Assembly (NCBI GenBank): GCA_030530925.1
Contig: JAUMUA010000001.1
Coordinates: 70,469-134,468, forward strand
Length of the DNA: 64,000 bases
Reading direction: 5' to 3'
Source of the DNA: Rothia sp. (in: high G+C Gram-positive bacteria)
GTDB lineage: Bacteria; Actinomycetota; Actinomycetes; Actinomycetales; Micrococcaceae
The notes below the pieces were generated by a model. That model did not search any database, had not been told where the DNA came from, and was given only the letters and a program-made list of their open reading frames with translations. Position 1 is the first letter of the stretch, and every line of letters starts with the position of its first letter. Shown one piece after another: positions 1 through 8,207 of the stretch. The position numbers were made by a program, and so were the translations under genes.

Positions 1-42
1 ATATTAAAGCCCCCCATACCCCAAAAAAAAACCTTTAAAGCT

Positions 43-87
43 GGTGTTGTGTTTTTTTTTAATTAAAAATAAAAAAAACACCCCACC
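43..87. terminator. A/T-rich hairpin after the permease gene
   Basis: A GGTG...T-run arm (43-60) faces an A-run...CACC arm (71-87) just beyond the stop codon of the minus-strand permease. Read on the minus strand it gives a hairpin with a long U stretch, which suits an intrinsic terminator. Low complexity makes the exact fold uncertain. Nothing else is visible in bases 1-124. Confidence 0.35.
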
Positions 88-124
88 TCAGTTGTTTTAT
101 AACGATATGAAAGAAGTTAACAAG

Positions 125-1636
125 TTAGGGCAAATCAGTACTCGAATGTCTGCCGTAAACAACCTTTTCAGCCTGCTTTTTCTCTACACCCTTTTTAGCT
201 AGAGGCCACAGCACAATCAACACAACGGTTGCAATGAGCGAGGTGTAAACCTGCGTACGTCCTGATTCTGAGAACAACATGACCACAAAGACGAACGCAA
301 TACCTATAATTAGCAAAATGTTTGACCACGGGGTCAGCCACATTTTGAGGTTCAACCCGCGCACCTCGTCGGCACTCATGGTGCGGCGGAGATTCATTTG
401 AGTCAGCGCAATAAATACGTACACAAACAATGCCACTAACCCCGCTGAGTTCATAATGAAGTCAAAGACGCCCGAATCCGGGGCTGCGAAGTTCACGATG
501 GTAGCAACGACGCCACCAAGCGTGGACGCAATCAGCGCCAAAGCGGGCACACCATTGCGGGTTTTCTTAGCTACAATCTTGGGTGCGAATCCCTCGTTCG
601 CAAGAGCTGAAAGCATACGAGAGGCTGAATACAACCCTGAGTTCAACACCGAAATCACCGCTGTGAAAATTACGAGCTGCATGACGATTGCTGCCCCCGG
701 CACGCCAAGTTTTTCAAAGACGAGGGTGAAAGGTGCTACGGTCACATCGGTGGGTTTGGGCAATTCGTTCCAAGGGATAACCATCACAATAATTGCTACG
801 GCCCCCACAAAAAACAGCAAGATACGCCAGATGATGGTAGATGTCGCCTGCCGCACCCCTTTAGCGGGATTCTCTGATTCAGCAGCAGCCATGACGGCAA
901 TTTCGGTGCCAAAGTACGAGAAAATAACAAGCGCTACACCGGTTAACGCCACGCTGACACCGTTGGGAGCGAAACCCCCGTGCGTCCACAAATTATCAAC
1001 ATGGAAACTACCGTTGGGCCACAATCCCAACACAAAGAGAGCGCCAGTGACTAGGAACACCACAATGGAAATTACTTTGATGCTGGCTAACCAAAACTCT
1101 ACTTCGCCAAACGCACGTACAGAGACCAAGTTGGTAAGCACAAATATAGTCAGCAAACCAATGGAACCGACCCAGGCGGGGATTGCTGAGAACCAACCGT
1201 GCAAGGTTGCGCCACCAAGCACTGCCTCATAGGCCAGCACACCCACCCAGAAGTACCAGTAAAGCCAGCCCACCAAGTATGCTGCCCAGTTACCCAAACC
1301 CACCCGAGCGTACTCCATAAAGGAACCGATTGCCGGACGCGCTGCAGCCATCTCACCCAGCATGCGCATCGCCAAGAAAACGAGCAAGCCACCAATAAGG
1401 TAAGAAATAATCGAAGCGGGACCGACTTCGCGAATCACGTTGCCCGAACCCACAAAAAGACTCGAACCAATAATGCCGCCCAGGGTAATCATGGTGACGT
1501 GGCGGTTGCGCAACTTTTTGGGTGCTTCTGCGTTGTGGGATTCAACGGCTACTGAAGACCTATCGATTCGCCGTAGACCCATGGAAGTCTCGGGAGAAAC
1601 AGGGCCATCATAGCGAGAATTTTGAGAATCGCTCAT
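125..1636 (-). CDS. gabP: APC-family amino acid permease, probable GABA permease
   Basis: Integral membrane amino acid/proton symporter of the APC superfamily (AAT-type), 503 aa with about twelve hydrophobic segments. The first transmembrane segment carries the family motif GGIIGSSLFVGSG at about residues 52-64, after a hydrophilic N-terminus of about 45 residues, and GSFMEYAR and GWLYWYFW follow in TM3. Start ATG has a strong Shine-Dalgarno (AGGAGG, 4 nt upstream). It is the last gene of a minus-strand set with gabD, gabT and a second SSADH, so GABA is the most likely substrate. It is separated from the upstream gene by a hairpin, so it may also have its own promoter. Substrate is inferred from context; another amino acid is possible. 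Confidence 0.8.
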   Translation of the reverse strand: MSDSQNSRYDGPVSPETSMGLRRIDRSSVAVESHNAEAPKKLRNRHVTMITLGGIIGSSLFVGSGNVIREVGPASIISYLIGGLLVFLAMRMLGEMAAARPAIGSFMEYARVGLGNWAAYLVGWLYWYFWVGVLAYEAVLGGATLHGWFSAIPAWVGSIGLLTIFVLTNLVSVRAFGEVEFWLASIKVISIVVFLVTGALFVLGLWPNGSFHVDNLWTHGGFAPNGVSVALTGVALVIFSYFGTEIAVMAAAESENPAKGVRQATSTIIWRILLFFVGAVAIIVMVIPWNELPKPTDVTVAPFTLVFEKLGVPGAAIVMQLVIFTAVISVLNSGLYSASRMLSALANEGFAPKIVAKKTRNGVPALALIASTLGGVVATIVNFAAPDSGVFDFIMNSAGLVALFVYVFIALTQMNLRRTMSADEVRGLNLKMWLTPWSNILLIIGIAFVFVVMLFSESGRTQVYTSLIATVVLIVLWPLAKKGVEKKQAEKVVYGRHSSTDLP

Positions 1637-1771
1637 AATGCCTCCTAGTAAGTGGTGTGATGTGTTTTGTTATAGAGAAATCTAACGTATGTAAGAGAGT
1701 AAAAACGGACGCCACAAATGCATTCCTGGTTTTTATAGTTTAGATACCTGAACATTCGACCTCTAAACAAA

Positions 1772-1830
1772 AATTCCCCCGACACAATCTTTAAAAACTC
1801 CACGAGTTTTCACACTATGCCGGGGGGATT
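1772..1830 (-). terminator. Nested inverted repeat after the first SSADH gene
   Basis: An outer imperfect stem (1772-1783 with 1818-1830, C-run against G-run) encloses a perfect 7-bp stem AAAACTC/GAGTTTT (1794-1800 and 1804-1810). It sits directly after the stop codon of the minus-strand gene, so it probably terminates or attenuates transcription before the permease gene. Confidence 0.45.
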
Positions 1831-1843
1831 CGCTATTTACGAG

Positions 1844-3223
1844 TTACTCGCTCACAAAGTACATACGCTTGTTTACAAACTCGTCCATACCATAGGGGCC
1901 AAGTTCACGGCCATAACCGGAGTTCTTAACACCTCCAAAAGGCACCTCTGCACCTTCACCGGCGGGTGAGTTCACGTTTGCCATGCCCACCTCCAGACGG
2001 CGGGCGAGGTTCTGCGCACGCTCCTCGTCCTGCGAGAACACCGCACCACCCAAGCCGTACTGCGAGTCGTTAGCGAGTTCAATCGCCTCTTCGTCGCTGG
2101 ACACCTTGTAGATAGTAGCTACGGGACCAAATAGCTCCTCGTAATAAACGTCGGAACCAACCGGCACATCGGTGAGCACAGCAGGAGCAAAATACGACGA
2201 CGAATCATCCAGTAACGTACCGCCAGCGCGCAAAGTTGCACCCGCTTCAACAGCGCGATCAATCTGCTTCTTCAAACCTTCCGCAGCACCGCGTGATGAG
2301 AGCGGGGTATATACACCCTCACCCGCTTCCTCAGGCTTGCCCGGTTTCGCCTTCTCTGCCAAGGCAACGACTTCAGAAACGAACTCATCGTAGATGTCGT
2401 CCATGATAATCATGCGTTTGTTCGAGTTGCATGCCTGGCCGGTGTTATACATACGAGTACCCCAAGCGAGCTCAGCGGCTGCTTTAACGTCGTCGGTGTC
2501 GAGCACAATGTACGGGTCAGAACCGCCGAGTTCGAGCACAGCTTTCTTGAGGTTTTTACCCGCGATAGCCGCAACTGCCGCACCTGCACGCTCAGATCCG
2601 GTGAGTGAAACACCTTGAATATGCTTGTGAGCAATGATTTTTTCAATCTGCTCGTGGGTGGCGAACACGTTGGTGTACACTCCTGCAGGAACGCCGGCGT
2701 CATCCATGATTTGCTGAATTGTCTGCGCTGAGCGAGGGCAAATTTCAGCGTGCTTGAGCACAATAGCGTTACCCAGCATCAGGTTGGGCGCCGCAAAGCG
2801 AGCCACCTGATAGTAAGGGAAGTTCCAGGGCATAATGCCTAACAGAACACCCAATGGGAGACGCTGAATGTACGCCTTACCACCCGACGCCGGAATCTCT
2901 TCGTCGGCGGCAAGCTTGGCACCGTTGTCGGCATAGTACTTGAAGATATCGGTGCAGAACTCTGCCTCTTCGATACCTTCTGCCAGGGGCTTGCCCATCT
3001 CTGTAGAGATGATTTCGGCAAGTTCTTGTTTACGCTCGTCAAACAGTTCCGCCACGCGAGTGATGATTTTTGCGCGCTCTTCAATGGGGGTGTCTCGCCA
3101 AGCGAGAAAGCCCTGGTGGGCGCGCTCTACAGTGTCAATAGCCTCAGCATCGGTGGCTGAATCAAAGCTCTCTAGAACTTTGCCACTGGTGGGGTCTTCA
3201 ACTCGGTATCCAAAATTGCTCAT
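1844..3223 (-). CDS. gabD: NAD(P)-dependent succinate-semialdehyde dehydrogenase (Sad/YneI type)
   Basis: Aldehyde dehydrogenase oxidising succinate semialdehyde to succinate in the cytoplasm, the last step of GABA degradation. Length (459 aa) matches the short Sad/YneI-like branch. Visible motifs: PWNFP at about residue 132, the catalytic base region ELGGSDP at about 231-237, and the catalytic cysteine in GQACNSNKR at about 265. After the cofactor-binding lysine it reads LKHAEICPRSA, whereas NADP-type GabD enzymes usually read KPAxxTPxSA, so NAD preference is possible (inference). The ATG follows AAGGAG and lies 9 nt after the gabT stop, so the two genes are co-transcribed and probably translationally coupled. 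Confidence 0.88.
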   Translation of the reverse strand: MSNFGYRVEDPTSGKVLESFDSATDAEAIDTVERAHQGFLAWRDTPIEERAKIITRVAELFDERKQELAEIISTEMGKPLAEGIEEAEFCTDIFKYYADNGAKLAADEEIPASGGKAYIQRLPLGVLLGIMPWNFPYYQVARFAAPNLMLGNAIVLKHAEICPRSAQTIQQIMDDAGVPAGVYTNVFATHEQIEKIIAHKHIQGVSLTGSERAGAAVAAIAGKNLKKAVLELGGSDPYIVLDTDDVKAAAELAWGTRMYNTGQACNSNKRMIIMDDIYDEFVSEVVALAEKAKPGKPEEAGEGVYTPLSSRGAAEGLKKQIDRAVEAGATLRAGGTLLDDSSSYFAPAVLTDVPVGSDVYYEELFGPVATIYKVSSDEEAIELANDSQYGLGGAVFSQDEERAQNLARRLEVGMANVNSPAGEGAEVPFGGVKNSGYGRELGPYGMDEFVNKRMYFVSE

Positions 3224-3232
3224 GGTTACTCC

Positions 3233-4579
3233 TTACTTGTTGATAGAGCGGATGCCCTCAACAAAAATGTCTAGCGCCTGGTTCAAGAGATCTTCAGGGA
3301 TGGTAAGCGGAGGCAACAAGCGCACGACGTTTCCGTAGGTGCCGGTGGTCAGAATAAGCACGCCACGCTCTAGGCAGTATGCGGCGATTTCTTTTGCGGC
3401 GGTGGGGTGTGCGTTCTTTGAAACCGAATCGCTCACGAATTCAAGGGCCATCATTGCACCGCGGCCGCGAAGTTCACCCACGTAATCAAGCTCGTCAACC
3501 AGAGGACCAAGCTTCTCGCGCACGAGCTCTTCAATACGAGCGGCACGCTCGTTGAGCTTCCACTCCTCCATGGTTTCAATTGCAGCCAACGACGCCGCAC
3601 AAGCAACAGGGTTACCACCGTAAGTGCCACCCAAACCGCCAGCCTGAACCTTGTCGAAAAGTTCTGCGCGGCCGGTAACAGCCGAAAGCGGCATGCCGCC
3701 AGCAATACCCTTAGCTGTAGTGATTAAATCAGGCTCGATACCTTCGTGCTCAGATGCGAACCACTTACCGGTGCGGCAGAAACCTGCTTGAACTTCATCG
3801 GCAATAAATACGACACCGTGCTCACGACACCAGTTCACAAGCTCGGGCAAAAAACCGTCAGCAGGAACGATGAAGCCGCCCTCGCCCTGGATGGGTTCAA
3901 TCAGAACTGCTGCAATGTAGTCAGCGCCAATCTGTTTTTCAATCTGCGAAATAACCTCAGCGGCTGCCTCTTTACCGCCACGATCGCCGTCGCGGAAGGG
4001 GTAACTCATGGGCACACGGTAAACCTCAGACGCAAAAGGACCAAAGCCCTGTTTGTAAGGTGCAGCCTTAGCGGTGAGCGCCATGGTGAGGTTGGTGCGA
4101 CCGTGGTATGCGTGATCGAAAACCACAATCGCATTACGACCGGTTGCCGAACGCGCAATCTTCACAGCGTTCTCTACTGCTTCGGCACCCGAGTTGAACA
4201 ACACCGAACGCTTGTCAAAATCACCGGGGGTCAGCTCGTTGAGCTTCTCTGCCACAGCAACGTAACCCTCATAGGGGGTCACCATAAAGCAAGTGTGAGT
4301 GAAGTGTGCAGCGGCATCCTGCACCGCCTCAACTACCTTGGGTGCCGAAGCACCCACGGTTGTGACTGCAATGCCCGAACCAAGGTCAACAACTGAGTTG
4401 CCGTCAGCGTCAACAATCACACCGCCGTCAGCGTCCACTGCGTAAAAGGGAACGGTTGAGGCAACGCCTGCGGGAACAGCAGCGGCACGACGCGCGGCAA
4501 GATCAACCGACGCAGGACCCTGCGGGTAGTTGCTGGTGAGCTTGATTTCCTGCGGCAAGCGGTAGGTAATGTCAGTCAT
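3233..4579 (-). CDS. gabT: 4-aminobutyrate (GABA) aminotransferase
   Basis: PLP-dependent class III aminotransferase, 448 aa. It transfers the amino group of GABA to 2-oxoglutarate, giving succinate semialdehyde and glutamate. Family marks are visible in order: NSGAEAVENAVKIAR (about 129-143), YHGRTN (about 158), the PLP-binding aspartate in VVFIADEVQAGFCRTG (about 255-270), the Schiff-base lysine in TTAKGIAGGMPLSAV (about 288-302) and GGTYGGNPVACAA (about 316-328). The ATG is preceded by AAGGAG at good spacing. It sits between two succinate-semialdehyde dehydrogenase genes, so the operon covers the whole route from GABA to succinate. Confidence 0.95.
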   Translation of the reverse strand: MTDITYRLPQEIKLTSNYPQGPASVDLAARRAAAVPAGVASTVPFYAVDADGGVIVDADGNSVVDLGSGIAVTTVGASAPKVVEAVQDAAAHFTHTCFMVTPYEGYVAVAEKLNELTPGDFDKRSVLFNSGAEAVENAVKIARSATGRNAIVVFDHAYHGRTNLTMALTAKAAPYKQGFGPFASEVYRVPMSYPFRDGDRGGKEAAAEVISQIEKQIGADYIAAVLIEPIQGEGGFIVPADGFLPELVNWCREHGVVFIADEVQAGFCRTGKWFASEHEGIEPDLITTAKGIAGGMPLSAVTGRAELFDKVQAGGLGGTYGGNPVACAASLAAIETMEEWKLNERAARIEELVREKLGPLVDELDYVGELRGRGAMMALEFVSDSVSKNAHPTAAKEIAAYCLERGVLILTTGTYGNVVRLLPPLTIPEDLLNQALDIFVEGIRSINK

Positions 4580-4621
4580 GGAGTCTCCTTGAAGAATCTA
4601 TAAATCAGTGTGTAAAGGTTG

Positions 4622-4637
4622 TGTTTCACGTGAAACA
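4622..4637. other. parS centromere site (ParB binding)
   Basis: The 16-bp palindrome TGTTTCACGTGAAACA matches the bacterial parS consensus at every position. ParB loads at such sites, spreads along DNA and recruits ParA and SMC for origin segregation. It lies in the gap between gabT and the next gabD. In known genomes parS sites cluster near oriC, so this is positional evidence for an origin-proximal window. No second perfect copy was seen here. Confidence 0.9.
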
Positions 4638-4826
4638 TGAGAAACAAAAGTGGTTTCGCCCCTGCCGCCGAACGCTCCAGCTCAAACATTGCTCGACTGT
4701 CTCACAAGCTCAACAGACTACAGGCGATTTCTGTTTCGGCTCCACCGGAAATCTGCCTTTCGTCTCCCAAAACCCGCAAGTCGCATTCGACGGCATACGC
4801 GCTACCCACTTCGCCAAGGTCTCTAT

Positions 4827-6311
4827 TTACGCGTAAGGGTCTTTAACGCCAAGGTACTGCGTGTAGGTGTACTCTGCAAGACCTTCGTCACCGCCTTCGC
4901 GGCCAAGACCAGATTGCTTGACGCCGCCAAACGGTGCAGCGGCGTTGGACATCACGCCAACGTTCCAACCCATCATGCCGAATTCCAGGTGATCGGCAGC
5001 GCGCATCTGGCGGGCGTAATCCTTGGAGTAAACATATGAAGCTAAACCGTATTCGGTTGAATTTGCGAGTTCGTATGCCTCATATTCGTCGGTAAAGGTG
5101 ATAATTGGCGCTACGGGGCCAAAGATTTCTTCGCGCACAATACGGGCATCTCGAGGAACATCTACCAGCACGGTGGGCGCATAGAAGTAGCCCTTGCCAT
5201 CTACTTTCTTACCGCCAACCAGCGCGCGAGCGCCTGAATCAAGTGCTTCTTGCACCTTCTCGGCAATTTCTTCGCGTGCCTTCTCTTCAATCAGTGGGCC
5301 GCAGGTGATGCCCTCATCCATACCGTTGCCGAGCTTGAGTTCAGCGATTTTAGCGGCAAATTTTTCAGCAAATTCCTGCGCGACTGATTCGTGCACAATA
5401 AAGCGGTTTGCCGCGGTGCACGCCTCGCCCATATTGCGCATTTTGGCACCCATAGCACCCACGACGGCGTCGTCAATGTCTGCATCCTCAAACACGATGA
5501 ACGGCGCGTTGCCACCCAATTCCATGGAGGTGCGTAAGACGTTCTCAGATGCCTGCTTCATGAGCATCTTGCCCACGGGAGTTGAACCGGTGAATGACAC
5601 CTTACGAAGTCGCGAATCTGCCAAAAGCGGGTTTGAAATTGCTGAGGCAGACTTTGACGAGACTACGTTCAGCACGCCTGCGGGCAAGCCGGCATCGAGC
5701 ATGGTCTGTGCAAAATACTGGGCGGTGAGCGGGGTAAGACGCGCGGGCTTGAGAATCATGGTGCAACCGGCAGCGATGGCGGGCGCCACCTTGCGAGTTG
5801 CCATAGCCAGCGGGAAGTTCCAAGGGGTAATCAGTAGACAGGGGCCAACCGGTTTACGGGACACCAAAACACGGTTCTTACCCTCGGGGGTGCTGACGTA
5901 TCTGCCGTAGTCACGCACGGTTTCTTCGGAGAACCAGCGCAAGAATTCGGCGCCGTAGGTGACTTCACCGCGCGCTTCTGCCAGCGGCTTACCCATCTCA
6001 AGAGTCATGAGGGTAGCGAATTCTTCGGCGCGCTCGGTCACGAGTTCAAAAGCACGGCGCAAGATTTCGGCGCGCTCACGGGGCGACGTGGCCGCCCAAC
6101 CGTGCTTCCCCGCTGATTTAGCTGCCTCGCAGGCGGCATCGAGGGCGGCGGTTGCGTCCTGTTCGGTGGCTGACGCGAGGGTAGCTAGCTTTTCTTCGGT
6201 GGCGGGGTTGAAAACGTCGAAGGTTTCACCAGTTGAACCTTCGCGCCACTGATCGCCAATAAGAATTCCGGTTGGCACCTTTGCCAACAACTCTGAAACG
6301 TTGATGCTCAC
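4827..6311 (-). CDS. gabD: NAD(P)-dependent succinate-semialdehyde dehydrogenase (GabD type)
   Basis: Second aldehyde dehydrogenase of the locus, 494 aa, of the longer GabD branch. Motifs: TPWNFPLAMATRKVAPAIAAG (about 166-186), FTGSTPVGK (about 240-248), MELGGNAPFIVFEDADID (about 265-282) and the catalytic cysteine in GEACTAANR (about 297-305). The cofactor loop reads LKPARLTPLTA, with Arg where NADP-preferring GabD often has Ser. The start is GTG, with AAAGGAA about 8 nt upstream. It is first in the minus-strand GABA operon; a perfect inverted repeat lies 47-74 bp upstream of the start, and the following gap of about 250 bp carries parS. Two unlike SSADHs in one operon may differ in cofactor or in aldehyde range. 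Confidence 0.9.
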   Translation of the reverse strand: MSINVSELLAKVPTGILIGDQWREGSTGETFDVFNPATEEKLATLASATEQDATAALDAACEAAKSAGKHGWAATSPRERAEILRRAFELVTERAEEFATLMTLEMGKPLAEARGEVTYGAEFLRWFSEETVRDYGRYVSTPEGKNRVLVSRKPVGPCLLITPWNFPLAMATRKVAPAIAAGCTMILKPARLTPLTAQYFAQTMLDAGLPAGVLNVVSSKSASAISNPLLADSRLRKVSFTGSTPVGKMLMKQASENVLRTSMELGGNAPFIVFEDADIDDAVVGAMGAKMRNMGEACTAANRFIVHESVAQEFAEKFAAKIAELKLGNGMDEGITCGPLIEEKAREEIAEKVQEALDSGARALVGGKKVDGKGYFYAPTVLVDVPRDARIVREEIFGPVAPIITFTDEYEAYELANSTEYGLASYVYSKDYARQMRAADHLEFGMMGWNVGVMSNAAAPFGGVKQSGLGREGGDEGLAEYTYTQYLGVKDPYA

Positions 6312-6357
6312 CTGGCATTTCCTTTCACTACAGCACTAAGCCTTGCTCCGCATTCCC

Positions 6358-6385
6358 CTGTGATGAAACTTTTGTTTCATCACAG
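6358..6385. promoter_or_regulatory. Candidate operator of the GABA operon
   Basis: Perfect 12-bp inverted repeat: CTGTGATGAAAC, spacer TTTT, GTTTCATCACAG. It lies 47-74 bp before the GTG start of the first operon gene, where a dimeric regulator would act. No regulator gene is adjacent. The rest of the 6312-6618 gap is A/T-rich and shows no gene. A hairpin role cannot be excluded, but there is no gene that it would terminate. Confidence 0.6.
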
Positions 6386-6618
6386 TAAATGCTTTGTTGT
6401 CTACATCATAAGGGTTGCAGGCGCTAAAAAGACAGATAGGAGTGAAGGGGGATTCTGTTGAAAGTTACTAAATCTCTCAACACACATTTTTCACCTCCGC
6501 AGGAAGTTCGAAGAAACCTTTGAAATATTAATTCCTTCTTATGAACGCAAATTTCCGCTACTTGTAGCCTTTTGTACCTCAATTCAAAACCTACATCCAC
6601 ATTGGGGTTTATGAGAAT

Positions 6619-8118
6619 ATGGAGTTTATGAGTTTAAAGAGCTCCGCATCACCTCACTTGCCCACCTTGTCTACCATCTTGGAACGCTATTCGCAGCGCA
6701 CCGGGGAGGTTATTGAAGCGCACGCTCAGATCGTTTCTGATGAGCTAGTTGATCTTGCGCTCACCAACGCTGAGGGCGGGCTCATTCCCGAACCTTCGCT
6801 GATTCGCGAGTTCATGAGTGCCGTCACCGAGCTCTTAGCCGACGGCGCGCTACCCAGCGACTGCGATATTCGCCTGCAAACCACCGAAGAAGAGATTGAG
6901 CAGGACGCGCCACAAACCATTTCGGACGAGATGACGGCACCACCCCCTGCACCGCAAGCAACCCAAGATCCGGGTAACCCAGGTGATCTCTCAGCAGCTC
7001 CGCAGGCGCACAATGACGGCATGCAGTTGCGTAAAGCTCTCATCGATTTAGGGCACAGCAAGGGGCATCGGGTACGCGATATTGACGACGCCGAAACCAA
7101 GCGCGGTGGCAAAACCCTTCCTGAAGTCCGGTTTTTCCATGCCACAGTGCGTGAGGGAAAAGTGGGTGAAGGTCCTTGCGGTGATATTGTGGCGTCCTCT
7201 CTTGAAGCTGACTTTGGCGCTGAGCTCTTTGGCAATACTCCCGTGCAACTTGCACCGGCAACTCCCCAGGACGTCGTCCAGCCACAACTGGCTAACAAGA
7301 ACTGGGTGGAGCTCGCTCACGACCCTGAAAATCTTTACGCCGTAGACCTCGCACCCGGTGCAGCCGGTGAAGTGGGGCAGGTTATTGGACGCTCTATTTT
7401 TACCGCTGAGGTACCGCATTTGGTAGCTCGTTCGCTCTCTCAATTTGTCACCGGCGATTGGGTTCCCACCGCTTACAAGGCAAACTCTTCGGTGGCACCC
7501 GCTCAAGAAGCTGAACCGCAAGAAATTACACGTTGGGGTACCGTAACTTCTGTACTTGAGCCCAGCGTTGAAGCGGTTTCTGCAATCGAAGATCAACCGG
7601 AGCATGCCGCTCCTGCCGCGCCCGACCACGCCACGTGGGTCAACCCGTGGGTGACCGACAGTCAGCCTCAGCCCGTAAAACCGGCAGAGGGTTTGGTGGA
7701 AGAGCTAGAAGAAAGCCCCGGATTAGATCCTGCGGCAGAGCCTGATGTTGTACCCAATCCCCAAGATAATCTGGGCTACCGCTCTCAGATTAATTCCCTA
7801 CTGGGTCGAGCCGAAACAGCCGAATTAACATCCTCTACAGAAAAGCTCAATCACAACCCACCAAGTACCCCATCCCCGGCAGACCAAACCTCCCAGAGTG
7901 AAAAAGAAGCGGTAGAGGACTTCGCAACAATTGCTTTTGGGGCATTCAATCCCCAAGGCGAGCACCCTAACACACTTGAATCAACCCCAAGTTTAGGTAC
8001 TGCCGCTGAGAACCCAGAATATGGTGAGCCTACCCAGGCCACACGTCATTCACGCAAAAATTCTGAGCAACCAGAGAATAGTTTTATGGCGGGTTTACGC
8101 AAATTCTTCTTAGGTTAA
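6619..8118 (+). CDS. Acidic Pro/Ala-rich protein with SMI1/KNR4 (SUKH)-like segment
   Basis: 499-aa cytosolic protein of unknown function with no membrane segment or signal peptide. Residues 1-95 look folded. Residues 95-140 and 310-480 are low-complexity, rich in Pro, Ala, Glu and Gln. The middle part (about 155-290) contains LAHDPENLYAVDLAPG at about 236-251, followed by GEVGQVIG and a segment resembling the ApSf..fL end of SMI1/KNR4 domains (SLSQFV). That matches the C-terminal half of the SUKH fold, known from yeast Smi1 and from toxin-immunity proteins. No toxin gene is adjacent. An ATG nine bases downstream is an alternative start. The gene ends with an intrinsic terminator, so it appears monocistronic. 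The domain call is tentative. Confidence 0.7.
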   Translation: MEFMSLKSSASPHLPTLSTILERYSQRTGEVIEAHAQIVSDELVDLALTNAEGGLIPEPSLIREFMSAVTELLADGALPSDCDIRLQTTEEEIEQDAPQTISDEMTAPPPAPQATQDPGNPGDLSAAPQAHNDGMQLRKALIDLGHSKGHRVRDIDDAETKRGGKTLPEVRFFHATVREGKVGEGPCGDIVASSLEADFGAELFGNTPVQLAPATPQDVVQPQLANKNWVELAHDPENLYAVDLAPGAAGEVGQVIGRSIFTAEVPHLVARSLSQFVTGDWVPTAYKANSSVAPAQEAEPQEITRWGTVTSVLEPSVEAVSAIEDQPEHAAPAAPDHATWVNPWVTDSQPQPVKPAEGLVEELEESPGLDPAAEPDVVPNPQDNLGYRSQINSLLGRAETAELTSSTEKLNHNPPSTPSPADQTSQSEKEAVEDFATIAFGAFNPQGEHPNTLESTPSLGTAAENPEYGEPTQATRHSRKNSEQPENSFMAGLRKFFLG

Positions 8119-8125
8119 GCTAGCC

Positions 8126-8166
8126 AAAACCTCGTAATTCTTCTCTGAAATAGTTACGAGGTTTTT
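8126..8166 (+). terminator. Intrinsic terminator
   Basis: Perfect 12-bp stem (8126-8137 with 8154-8165), 16-nt loop, closing on a T-run. It ends transcription of the 499-aa protein gene. Confidence 0.75.
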
Positions 8167-8207
8167 ATAGTTAGTTTAAGTAAAACATTCACACCCAAAG
8201 GAACCCT

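Noticed and set aside
456..1232. 258-codon open frame on the plus strand
   Set aside because: Antisense shadow of the permease gene; no SD, no recognisable domain and amino acid use that mirrors the opposite strand.
4621..5039. Three overlapping plus-strand frames around parS
   Set aside because: They overlap each other and the gabD gene, lack similarity and have no consistent start signals.
6726..7298. 190-codon minus-strand frame
   Set aside because: Shadow of the 499-aa protein gene, low-complexity translation rich in Ser/Arg/Cys.
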